In this document: positions 1-10,400 of the stretch, piece by piece
Layout of the letters: each line of letters opens with the position of its first letter
How positions within the stretch are numbered: position 1 is the first letter of the stretch
Position numbers and translations under genes: made by a program
DNA from: Panagrolaimus kolymaensis
Lineage: Eukaryota > Nematoda > Chromadorea > Rhabditida > Panagrolaimidae
NCBI GenBank assembly: GCA_028622995.1
Contig: JAJQJQ010000002.1
Location: 558,001-622,000 of the forward strand
Length of the DNA stretch: 64,000 nt
Reading direction: 5' to 3'
Notes under the pieces: generated by a model
What the model was told of the DNA's origin: nothing
Databases searched by the model: none
The model's input: the letters and a program-made list of their open reading frames with translations, nothing else

Positions 1-412
1 TTTTTGAGTGTACAAGAGAATTATTGCATGCAGAATATATGAAACGAATTTACCATTAACGGTAAATTGAATACTGCCCATAGTGTTTGCCCATAGAAAT
101 TCGAACTTCTTTTCTGCTTCTTCTCCAAATTGAAGAAATACTTTATTGGGTGGATAATTGATGGAATTCAAATCGACAGCTTTCAATGTAAAGTTCAATG
201 GAAGAGTTGAGTTCAAGAACAGAATGACTTTGATGGCTTGATTGTTATCACCTTTTGCTAATGTCAATTTCCTGAAAATAGAAAATGTGAAATAATCATA
301 TAAAGTTCCAAAAAGTTAAAGCATACCATTGATCATCCTTCAATTCAATAATTTTCATCAAATCAGGATCCAAAATTTCACTTGCATTCGTCGGCGAAAA
401 GTATTCTTTTCT
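1..412 (-). CDS. Unrecognised protein, truncated by left window edge
   Basis: Two exons can be followed on the minus strand, 327-358 (or up to 412) and 54-271. They are joined by a short intron with GTATGC donor and TTTTCAG acceptor, and a further donor at 53 leads out of the window. The first in-frame ATG is at 358; the frame is also open upstream to an acceptor-like CGTAG at 413-417, so 358 may be internal. The visible protein (about 83 residues) has a beta-rich pattern with pieces such as VILFLNSTLPLNFTLKAVD and WANTMGSIQFTVN. I do not recognise the family. The regular hydrophobic alternation and matching splice sites argue that it is real. Confidence 0.5.
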
Positions 413-794
413 CTACGTTTCCGTTTAATTTCTCGTTCCTCGAAATACACTACAACTCAGTTGATTGATCATATGGAAAATTGAGCATGAATGTTTCATT
501 TAATTTGCATAAACTTGAGTGATGTTTGATTGGGAAAAAAAGAAATATGCAAAATTCAGCGGTGGTTTTAAACTTTGATGGGAAAAATGTTTGAAGTTGC
601 AAAAGTGTTTGGCTTCAAACTTAATGGGAAAAAAGATAAGACTAACAAAGAAAAGTTTTCCAGTTAAGATTATTACTAAGGTACTATCTTTCAAATAAAA
701 TTTGCAAGAGAGAAACAACCTCCATTTTTCCAACGATTTTTATCTTCAAAATTTTAAGAATAAATATAAACTCATCATAACATTTTTTAGGAAA

Positions 795-1194
795 TTAGAA
801 AGATATTTCCGGTATCTGTTCAAAAATTTTATGCTTGATAAAATTATCAGAATTTCTTTTATCGCGCTTTTTCTCGATTTCTGTTAATTGCAAAAGCTGA
901 AGATTACGTAGCTGCACAGCTAGTTAATATCCAATTACCCACTTGTTTGCAAAACCTTTTGCATTGAAACACATTTAAAAGAAATTTTGCCAATTTTAAT
1001 AAACAATGGATAAAGAAGTTAGTGAATCCTTTAAAATTTATCGCTTTCCAAACTTTGTGTGCTTTATTCATGCTACCATATTCACCAGAGCTTTCATAGT
1101 TTTTGTAGAATTCTTTCCAAATAGTTCGATTATGCCGTAAACCAAGATCTAATCCCAAAAATAATGTCAAATTGTAGAAAAAAGGAGAAACCAA
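795..1194 (-). CDS. Small unrecognised protein, possible two-exon gene
   Basis: A minus-strand open frame from ATG 1194 can be spliced at 943 (CAA|GTGGGT) to an acceptor at 912 (TGTGCAG), with the second exon 795-911 ending in TAA. This keeps frame and gives about 122 residues, but the intron would be only 31 nt, which is at the lower limit. The second exon encodes LTEIEKKRDKRNSDNFIKHK. A diverged, frameshifted copy of that same segment lies near 40.6 kb on the plus strand, so the unit is repeated in the genome and may belong to a mobile or multicopy gene. No known family was recognised. It could also be a fragment. Confidence 0.3.
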
Positions 1195-1362
1195 TATGAA
1201 ATGATAAAAATTTTTATACTTTTTACAAGAAAAAACTGAATATCCACAACAATCGTTTCATAAAGAGAAAACGAAAAAAATAATACATTTAACCGAAATA
1301 ATATCGGTAATTAATACAAAAAAAGAAAAGAGAAACACAGCTAAATATTGAGCATGTTAGGA

Positions 1363-2186
1363 TTAACTTGTAGAATCGATTGCAACATCATCAATCAAAG
1401 ACATAGTTTCTTGTTCAGCAGCTTTTCGATGAGCTTCAACGATGTCATTTTTCCTTTGCTTCTAAAAAAGAATCCTCATATCAAATGCAAAAAAGGGAAG
1501 AAAGAAAACGCATACATTGTTCATGAAGATATCTTTGAGATGAGAAAAGGCAAGAATTTCTTTGAATGTTTTTACACGATGAGTAAGTTCAACATCTCCA
1601 TCTTCATCATCGGATACATCACTTCTGATATAGAAACATCTTTGGTTTTCTTCACGGCGTAAACGTTGAGAAAGAACTTTAGGAGGAATATATACACCAC
1701 TAACCAAATGAGGATGAGTTTTATCATGCTCAAAGATGCTCGTCGAAGATGATTTTGATTTAGTTGAAACAGGAGAAGACGAAGCGCTTGAAATGTTCGA
1801 TTGAAAAGACTAAAAATCAGAATATGAAGATAAGAAAGTTGATGGAACATTGATTACATTTCGAGGTTTTGTTTTTGACGCTAAGAACCGTTTCAAAACA
1901 TCTTCTTCAGAAATTTTGCTGGATGTTGGAGATTCCATCGAAAGATAAATACTCGTTTGTTGAGGAGGAAACGAACAATTTATCGGAGAATTCATCATGA
2001 ATCTTGGATGAAAATGTGCACTAAAAATAATAAAAAGTTAATACAAATACCAAAAAAAGAAGCAAACAAAACGCGCATTTTTGGTGGTGGCGGATAATAA
2101 ACAAATAAAGGAAGAGGTTGAAGAACCATAAGAGGTATAGGAAGCGGCGGCGGTGGATGATGATGATTTTGATTTGAGTAAGACAT
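1363..2186 (-). CDS. Proline-rich N-terminal, acidic/basic C-terminal protein, unrecognised
   Basis: Four exons on the minus strand (2068-2186, 1858-2020, 1516-1809, 1363-1461) join in frame to a 224-residue protein. Introns are 47-54 nt with GTTTGC, GTAATC and GTATGC donors and TTTTTAG acceptors. The N-terminus is rich in His and Pro (HHHPPPP, YYPPPP). A Ser-rich middle follows, then SGVYIPPKVLSQRLRREE, an acidic DVSDDEDGD stretch and a charged C-terminal helix. An in-frame ATG at 2213 would add nine residues; 2186 was chosen because the sequence after it is compositionally continuous. I do not recognise the family. Low-complexity Pro/Ser with short linear motifs suggests a disordered interaction protein (inference). 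Confidence 0.6.
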
Positions 2187-2978
2187 TCCAATACAAGTTG
2201 AAACTTCAAACAATGAAGGGAATAAAAGGAAAAAATTTTAGGAAGCAAAATAAGAGAGATATGGTAAAACATTCAAATTCTATGGGAAAGATTCACAAAA
2301 AAGTTCAAAGTAATTTTAACGAGTGAAAAATAAAACGAAAAGCTTTAGAAAAATGGATCAATTGTTTAACGGATAGGGAAAATTTAGCATTATATTTTTT
2401 ACCATCAAAAACGTTTGAAGAGACATTAACCCAAGGAAGCGAAGCGGCAAGTAAAAAGAAGTTTCTACCAAAAAAAAAAATTCTCATTCAGATCGACTGA
2501 ATTTATTGGTAATGAAAGAAAAGAAGAAGAAGCTAATGATTGGTTGGAATGAATAATCATCGGTTGTTGTTTTTAGCTGAAAAAAAAAAGAGAAGCGAAA
2601 GGTCGAGGTCGCCAAAAAAAGAGACAAAAAGTGAGAAAAAAATTGGAGGGCACATCAGAAGGCTGGTTAAAAAAGTGCAAGAGCAACAAATGAAAAGGAA
2701 AACGCCAAAAAAAGAGCGCCTTGCAATAATCGTCTCTAAACTTTATTTTTGCTTGCATTTTTTAGTAAATTGCTTTTAACCATTTTTGCTTAAAGGAATA
2801 TATATATATGAAAGCAATTGTTTTTAAATAAAAGATCGGTAATCTAAAATGAAGATTATCTGTAGAAATAGCTTCCACAAGAATCCCAACTTTTGATTGA
2901 ATGACGAGCAAAACCAACTAACTAACGTAAAGCTTTATACCGCGGTAAAGAATTGTTGAAAAATATGCAAAATGGTAT

Positions 2979-3065
2979 CGTCGTAGATGGGATTTGAACC
3001 CACGAAAGGTATCTAAACCTCATTAGGATGAGAACCTAACGCCTTAACCGCTCGGCCACTGCGAC
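2979..3065 (-). tRNA. Class II (long variable arm) tRNA with CUC anticodon
   Basis: The minus strand from 3065 to 2979 folds as a complete 87-nt tRNA without intron. Acceptor stem GTCGCAG/CTACGAC has one C-A mismatch at pair 5-68. The D-arm region is TGGCCGAGCGGTTAAGGC. The anticodon stem is TTAGG/CCTAA with loop TTCTCAT. A long variable arm GAGGT-TTAGAT-ACCTT follows, then the T-arm GTGGG-TTCAAAT-CCCAT and discriminator G73. The anticodon, positions 3032-3030, reads CUC, which pairs with GAG (Glu). The long variable arm and G73 are features of tRNA-Ser, not tRNA-Glu. TTTT and TTTTT runs follow within 20 nt and fit a Pol III stop. It may be a nematode V-arm tRNA with mismatched identity, or a drifted tRNA-Ser pseudogene. 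Confidence 0.85.
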
Positions 3066-3221
3066 TTATAATATACGGTTATTACTGTAAATAAAATTAC
3101 CTAAATTTCTATGTTCAACACAGAAAAACAACAGAAAGAAATTTTCGTGTCAAAAGTAACATTTAGTGTCAAACACTGTAAAATGAAAAAACACGATAAA
3201 TCATTTCTTCAACATACGTAA

Positions 3222-3603
3222 CAGTGTTCTCGAAATTCCATTCCAATTCTCAATTCCATTTCAATTCCAAGGAATTGATTTAAGTATTTACTCCAAAAAT
3301 TTTCAAAATTTATAAATAATAACTCAATTTTCACGATTTCCTTATTTTTCACAAAAGTTAGAGCATTTCCAACCAGTTAAATTGCATTTAATGTATAATT
3401 TTTAACGCTTAAAAATTTTAGAAAAAAAATAAGGGTAAATTTGAGCTAAAAATATCAAAAAATTGACTAAGAATTGGATTGGAATGGAATTGAAACATGG
3501 AATTTAGTTGGAATTGGAATTTAGTGGGGGAATTGAGGAATTGGAGGGAGCTAAAGGAATTGAATGGAATTGGAATTGAAAAAATTGGAATTTGTGAACA
3601 CTG
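3222..3603. mobile_element. hAT-type MITE (382 bp)
   Basis: The element starts CAGTGTTC and ends GAACACTG. Its terminal inverted repeats extend about 45 bp through degenerate AATTCCATTCCAATT blocks. Flanks are ATACGTAA on the left (3214-3221) and ATTCGTAA on the right (3604-3611), an 8-bp target duplication with one mismatch, as hAT elements make. It has no transposase ORF. It lies between the tRNA and sup-12, downstream of both. Confidence 0.75.
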
Positions 3604-3611
3604 ATTCGTAA

Positions 3612-4555
3612 TCAACAACCATAAAGGAGATTATAACAATAGTCTACGATTATAATGTAAAAATTGTAAAAATACCATAATCAATAAAACCGTTGCTTTA
3701 TGTATGTCTACTCCTTCCATTGCAGTGTTAAAAAATACAGAAAATTAATTTTATTTTAAACGTCGCAATATACTTAACGAAAAAATGAGAATGGCAAACA
3801 AATATCCATTCCATACTTTTCAGTAAATATCCCCATAGTAAGTCTTCATAACACCAATTTTCATGGTTCAAGAGACTGTAATCAAAATCATCAAAATTTT
3901 CATTTTCCAACCCCTAATTTGGTTAAAATTTTAGATAAAAAATAATTCAAATAAAAGCAGCGGTATATTGGATTCCGTGTTTGCTCGTAAAAGATCCCAA
4001 TTAGTTCTAAATGAAATAATTCCCAAAAGTAATAATCTAATATTATATTGAGAAATTTATGGAGAAGTTAAGGAACGTTTGATTTAATAAATTTTTTATT
4101 TTTTTAAAAACGAAACGAAAAAACTAAAAGTACAATATTATTTTTTTCAAAATCTTTTAACACAAAAATTACCAAGAAAACAATAAAGAAAACAATATAA
4201 AAAGTTTAGGAAAAAAGGTTGTTGACAAATGTGAGGATAGCGAATATAAAAAAGATGACGAAATCAAGAAAAAAAGCGATTTATTTTTAGATCCTTTTTG
4301 AATAATAATAATAATGCCACATGGTTGATGTTGTTAAAAACCCGTTTTTAATGGCACAGCAGGTATGACTCTGGTAAAGGAGAATAGAGAAAGAAGGATG
4401 CTAGCTTGAAAACTAATAAAAAAAACTTTTAAAAAAAGAGAATAAAAAAGTTATGAAAAAATTAATATTTAAAAATCGAAAAGGATAAACAAAAATAATC
4501 GTTAACAATCTTTGATTTTTGTTTTATATTCGCAAAATTATAATGGGCATTTTTT
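3612..4555. other. Non-coding, 3' flank of sup-12
   Basis: AT-rich sequence with no supportable gene. It probably includes the sup-12 3' UTR, since the stop codon is at 4556 on the minus strand. I see no structured RNA or repeat beyond A/T runs. Confidence 0.6.
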
Positions 4556-6691
4556 TCAATGTTGGTTATCAAGTTTCATTTGGCCTGAACCAGATGCAGC
4601 AACAGCTAATTGAGCTTGAGCAGCGGCAGATAGATGGGATAAATTTGGATGGGTTCCAATCATTCCATATGGATAAGCATATTGTTCCATTCCATTTGAA
4701 GAGGAAACTAAAAAAATATTTTGGGTATTTTTAACTTAAAATTTTTCCCGTGAAAAGTTTAATTACTAATTTGTTTGAATATTGCATTCCCTTTTAGTGG
4801 CTTATCAAAAAGTTATAAAAGCACTCGTACGTACCTTGTGGAACTAAACCAGCTGCAGCAGCAGCGTTGGCTTGATTTGCAGCAGCTAAGGAAGCATAAT
4901 CGAAATATGCATTTTGATGTTGATGAGCATTAAATGCAGCATTTATGGAATTTGCTTGGGATGAAGCAACCACGAATTGTTGTTGAGCCGCTTGGGAAGC
5001 TAATGCCGCAGCTAAAGCAGGTTGAAGTTGAGAAAGTTGAGTTAAAAATGGATTTCCTCCAGCAGCCATAGCTCCACCTGCTCCAGCGGGATACATAAAT
5101 GGAAGGCTAAAGAATAATAATAATGAAAAAATAGGTTAAAATTTTAAAAGGCTTGTAAAAATGTGTAAAAGCTATTATTTTTTTTTTTTCATATCAGTGC
5201 AATCAACAAAGCCACATAAACCAACCAACCAGCCCAAACAAAGCTATAATGGCACACTTCAAAAATAAAATTAAAAAATCCATCCAATGATTTTTTTTTG
5301 TTTGCATCGTTGCAATTTGCAAAATTTAGAATATTTCGAAACTTATCGAAATCGGTTTACGACGGAGAATTGCATTCAAAAACAATTTCAAAAATTAAAA
5401 AAATAATTAAACAGCAAAAAACTATTGAAGAAGAAAAAATCCATAAAAGTGTGTTTGTTGTTTTGGAAAAAAGGGTTTAGGATTAGATTTGTAAAAAAAA
5501 ACTAGGATAAAATCTACGATATAAAAAAGTAACAATAGTTGTTGTTGTGGCATGGCATAAAAAAGCATTGTGTGAAGAAAAAAAAGAAGAAGAGCTAAAT
5601 ATTATTATTAAAACATGTTTGACTATTGATAAAAAAATGTTTATATCAAAGGGATGATAATAATAAAATCACGGCACATATTTCCTCCGTCACCAAAAAA
5701 ATAAACTCAATTTTTTTTACGGTGAATAAAAGTGTCAAACAGTTTTCGAGTCTTAGTTTTTAAAAAGATCTAACAGCAAGCTTAAATATTGTTTTGTTTG
5801 AAATCAGATCATAATCAAACTAAATAAAGATAAAAAAAAGGAGAAGAAAAAAATAAATGAGAGATGGTGTCTCTCCACACACTAATATCTTTTTTTGATA
5901 GCGCTTACAATTTATTCAAAAAGTAATTTTTTTGTACCAAAATGCCTTCGAATTTTGTTTAGGTTGCCTTTGTTCGGGCGAAATTGTAAATGTTGGAATA
6001 TCTCTTTCTTCATTGTTGATTACAGCTTTTATTTAATTATTTTTTAAGCTGCTGCTCTAACATACCCAAGCCGACTTGCAGCTGTAGCAGCAGGGAAAAG
6101 GGCAGCTTGAAGCTGAGTTTGAATTGGAAGTTGAAGGGATGATAAAGCTGAAAAATATTAAATATTCACACTTTCACACTAAATTTAAAAATGGTTTTTA
6201 AATCGAAGCGAACCTGCAAGTTGAACATTATTTCTTGGTTTTGCACCAAGATATGCCAAATTTACATTAGCTTTACGTCCATCAATAATTGGATTTGGAT
6301 CTCGAGTAGCTTTTTCTGCATCAGGTCTTTCCTTCATGGTAACAAAACCATAACCACGTGATTTTTGTGTTTGTCGATCTGTAATAACTACAGCTTCTTC
6401 AATATCACCAAATTGAATAAAATAATCATGTAATGTTTTATCCGTTGTATGATAGGGCAATCCACCAACAAAAATTTTAGTATGCATTGTATCTCGTGAA
6501 CCTGTTGGGGAAGTATCAGATGATGCAGCTGCAGCAGCGGCCGCTACAGCCGCGGCACTTTGTTGTTGATGTTGTTGCTGTTGGGCGGCAGAAACGGCGG
6601 CAGCATTTTGAGCTAAAGCGGCTTGAAGAATGGGATCCGTTAAAGCATTTTGAGCTGCAAATTGTCCATATATTGCTGCAGCGGGTAACAT
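4556..6691 (-). CDS. sup-12: RNA-binding protein SUP-12 (RBM24/RBM38 family)
   Basis: Four exons (6214-6691, 6066-6147, 4835-5106, 4556-4707) join in frame to 327 residues. One RRM lies at residues 70-150, with RNP2 KIFVGG (72-77) and RNP1 RGYGFVTM (112-119). The block [20 protein letters not shown] is diagnostic of the RBM24/RBM38/SUP-12 family. The N-terminus is Ala/Gln-rich and the C-terminus is Ala-rich low complexity, as in other members. In C. elegans SUP-12 is a nuclear muscle splicing factor that binds GU-rich intronic elements; the same role is inferred here. The start was chosen as the only ATG preceding the Ala/Gln region in frame. Exon 2 could also be read through its donor to a TAA 14 codons... 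roughly five codons on, giving a short alternative C-terminus ending in Ala residues. Confidence 0.93.
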
Positions 6692-7177
6692 TTTTTATGA
6701 ATGGAATATTTATTGTTGTATGACTGATCTGATTAAGAGCGGTTAGAGGATTTGATTTGATTAAATAAAATCCACCCAAAAAATTATGTCAAATCTGAAA
6801 AGATAAAACAGGTTCCATTATGCAATGATTTAAAAAAATAATAGCTTGGCTTGAAATTATGCAATTTTTATTTATTTAATTTGCTATTCTGAATTCCTTG
6901 TTTGTCTTTTAAAACTAACAAAAACCTTTCAGAAGCAAATGATAATAGCCACGGCACTCTTAAAACATGGCAAACACACGCAAAAATAAAAAGTAAAAAA
7001 CCGTTCACGAGTTTAATATTAAAAAAAGTTATATCCCAACAAAAAAACTTTTAAAAAACATGGCAGTGATGGTTATTGAAAAATAATAAAAATTAAAATT
7101 ATGGCAAAAAGGCAAACGATCAAAAAAATGGAGGTAAAGCAAATAAGTATAGAAACGATAAAATATGAGATCAAGAT

Positions 7178-7402
7178 CAGGGATGCTCGATCGTGGCTTT
7201 TGGAAGATCCGAACATCGAACTTCGAACATTTTATTCGAAAAAAAGGCCGAGCATCACGAACATTCGAACCTCGATCAATGTTCGGAGACGTAAAAATTT
7301 GCTTTTTAAAATCCGAACATCCGAACTTCGAACAATGTTCGAACAAAATTGCCTAAAATTCCGAACTTCGAACTCCGAACCACGAACGATCGAGCATCCC
7401 TG
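7178..7402. mobile_element. hAT-type MITE (225 bp) with perfect 8-bp target duplication
   Basis: Near-perfect terminal inverted repeats start CAGGGATGCTCGATCGTGG and end CGATCGAGCATCCCTG. The flanking 8-mers are identical: ATCAAGAT at 7170-7177 and at 7403-7410. The inside is built from repeated TTCGAAC/TCCGAAC words. No transposase is encoded. The perfect duplication suggests a recent insertion. It lies upstream of sup-12. Confidence 0.9.
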
Positions 7403-7410
7403 ATCAAGAT

Positions 7411-10400
7411 ACATCGAGAAAAAATAAAACACAGGTTTTTTTTTAACAATAACCATTATTGAATTGCGTAAGGAAAATCGTGCGTAAATTCAAGAGTTCT
7501 TTTTTTTTATTTACTAGCTTTGTGGTCGGCCGACGATGTTAGCGATGGTAATGGTTTAGAACAACTAACTAACTAACTAAATAAATGAATGAATTTTTCA
7601 AAAAAGGAGGGGATGATGATGAGAAAGATAGTAAAGGAGCGATAAAAGAAATCCTTAAAATTAGGGTTTTTTCTCTTTATTATCTCAAGGACTCTACTAC
7701 AAAAGTGTATTTAATTAATTTTAGGAAATTATCGAAAAAAAGAAAGTAGGAAAACTAAATATCAAACTAACTATATGTAAAAGCAAGCGAAAGATAAATC
7801 TTCAAATCTCTCTCTTTCATCTTTCTTTTTGATTAAAATCCCGTCAAAGCTCGCACTTGAAAATAAACAACAAAATCCTCCAGAAAAAAAAGAACGAAGC
7901 ATAAAAAACGTTAAAAATCTTAAGTATTCTTGTGTTAAATCAATGTTCTTTTAGAGAAACATCAAAAAAAAATTGAGGACAAAACTAAAAAATATATAAG
8001 TGTTCAAAATTGATGCTTTTTCAAGAAGAAGAAAAAATATTTCCCACAGAGTTTATAAAAGCAACAACGAAACAAAAAATGAAGACAAAACAGCGGCGGA
8101 AGAAGAACAAAGGTGCAACTAACTTTTCGAAAAACTATTGTTAATGCCGTTAAAAAAAGAAGCTTTTTTGGCTTTCTTCCTTTTCTTCCCTCTTCTTCAA
8201 CAACGTCGTTTTTATTTGTGTGTGCCAAAATAGATGAAGTTGGGGAGAAAACAATGGAGACACTTTTGGAGAGGGAAGGCAATAAGCAAGCAGCAACAAT
8301 GAAAATAACAATTAATTTTTCATTCTTTGCTAAAGGCTTTTTTAAAAGTAACAAAAAGTTGTTAAAATATTTTGTGGATTTTGGAATGAGTAAGATTTTG
8401 GTATTTGTGATTACTCATATGCAGAAATGGAAGGACTTCTATTAAACCTTCTCGTTTAGAGGCCACACCGCAAAATCTAAAAAAGAGAGAAATGACATTC
8501 GTTAATGGACAGGAAAAGAAAGATCCGATTCAAAGATTGCCATAAGGGAAATATGAAAGAGAAAAAGCGAAAAACGAGAAGTAATTCAATGACTCCTAAC
8601 ACTTAAAAAAAAGCGAGGAATTCAATGCTTAAAAATTTTGTTTGAAAAAATAAATATAAAATAGCAATGTATTCCAGGACCGGTATTGACTGGAGTTGCT
8701 GTGCTGCAACAACAAAAAGGAAAAATGGATTTAAGCTTCAATCGCAAAGCTTCTAGTTGAACAAAAAAAAAACAACAAACACTAAAAGCTTCAATGTCGC
8801 CACCTAAAAAAATAAAATAAGGACACTGTTTGCTTACAGAAGAACCAAGAAGAAAAAAGCTAAAAGAAAAAGGAGGAAGGAAAAAATGATTGGAGTCTCA
8901 AATGAGGAAAAAAAATCAACAGCGGCTATTTTAGTTGTTATTTAGTTAGTTTTAAGAAAGAACCTGTTCCATGATGTGCAATCAAAAAGCAGCAAGTAAA
9001 AAAATAATCAAACAAGAAAGAATTTAGTAATATTCCAAAATTAGCTTAAATTAAATTTTTAAAAATAAGCGATGGAGAAAAAAATAGAGTTTGATATGGA
9101 GTGTATTTAGTTTTCTATATTTAGGAGTATAAATGCCTAGTATCCTCCAGTAATTTTATCCATAAGAAATTTGTGAATGAAAATGGAAGTTAAAGGGTAA
9201 ATCAAAAATGGCAATAATTTAAATAATTTATTGGTATGATCAAAAATATTGGTGGAATTGTTGCGAGAATTGAAAAAGTTTCAAAAATGAAAACACAAAT
9301 GTTAGCAACAAAATTGCAGCTTCAGATCGACTCAATCAAATCCATCACGGAAAAAAAATATAAAAAAACTAACCAATTTCTTTTTTTTCTTTCATTGTCA
9401 AGAAAAACTGAAACAATAAAAAAAACTTTTTTTTCAAAGCAAGTAAATAATGAGGAGAAGAGAGCTCCGCGTGATCCATCATTGGGTCAAATGTTGAAAA
9501 AGAAGATGAAGAGAAAAAAGTTGAGTAAAAATCCTAGAAATATATAACAACAGCTGCGTCGTTATCGTTGGGGTAAGTTAAGTTAAGTAAAGCAAGCCAT
9601 CAATTTTCTCGATACTATTGCGGCTGTGGTTGTAGTAAGGCGACTTACTCTCATTCATTTTGGTGGCTTACACTTGAAAAAAAAGAAGAAAAAAGTGATC
9701 CGTGAGAAGATCCAAGAAAGCTAGCAAGTAAGCGAGATAGACAGAAGCAACAATAAAAAAATGCATCTCGTTGAAAAAACTTTTTTTAGTTGTGTTGTGT
9801 TGCGCACACCTTCGTAAGCTTTTTTTTGTTTATTTGTTCTTGAAAAAAAGAATATTTTAAGGAATAAAAAAAAAATGCGGACAGAATTTTTTCTAAGTTA
9901 CGCTCGCAAACGCATTCATCGATGTGAACATTAACGGAGCAAAAGTAAGAGAAAGAGAGACAATAATGAAATGGGAGAGTCTCCACCATTATTAACATCA
10001 AGATTTGAAACAGTGACAGTCAGCCCGTCGATTTGATAGTCAATGAAGACGTTCGCGCATTTTTTTTCTATTACCTTCAGAGTCATAGACTCGACGGAAC
10101 TAGTTCATGTGGTGGATGCAGCGTTCAGTTGATTGAGTGAAGGAAAAATGTCTGAGAATTTTAGCTTGATGAAAGACTGGAAGAAATATTGATAGAGAAG
10201 AATCGAAGGATTGGGTAAAAAATGGAAAAATTCTTGTGTAAATCAAAAAAGAAAGGAGAAAAACTAGGCCTCCAAAAAAAACAGAATAGCACCCAGAAAT
10301 AATAAAAAAAATCATAGGCGTTAAAACATAAGTCAACAAGAAGATGAGGAAAAGAAATAACAGACGCTTGCTTTTCCTTCCATTATAAAAAATCATTTTA

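Noticed and set aside
2540..2779. Lys/Arg-rich 79-residue plus-strand ORF (RS-like)
   Set aside because: Purine-rich tract; no splice context and an equal-sized ORF on the other strand.
2979..3065. Simple tRNA-Glu or simple tRNA-Ser label
   Set aside because: Anticodon says Glu while the variable arm and G73 say Ser, so neither label alone describes the gene.
6044..6147. sup-12 ending at the TAA just after exon 2
   Set aside because: As the main form this is less likely, because GG|GTATGT is a good donor and the downstream Ala-rich exons join in frame to a normal-length C-terminus; kept only as a possible short isoform.
7101..7403. Overlapping ORFs of 63-105 residues on both strands
   Set aside because: They fall inside the 7178-7402 MITE and reflect its TTCGAAC words.
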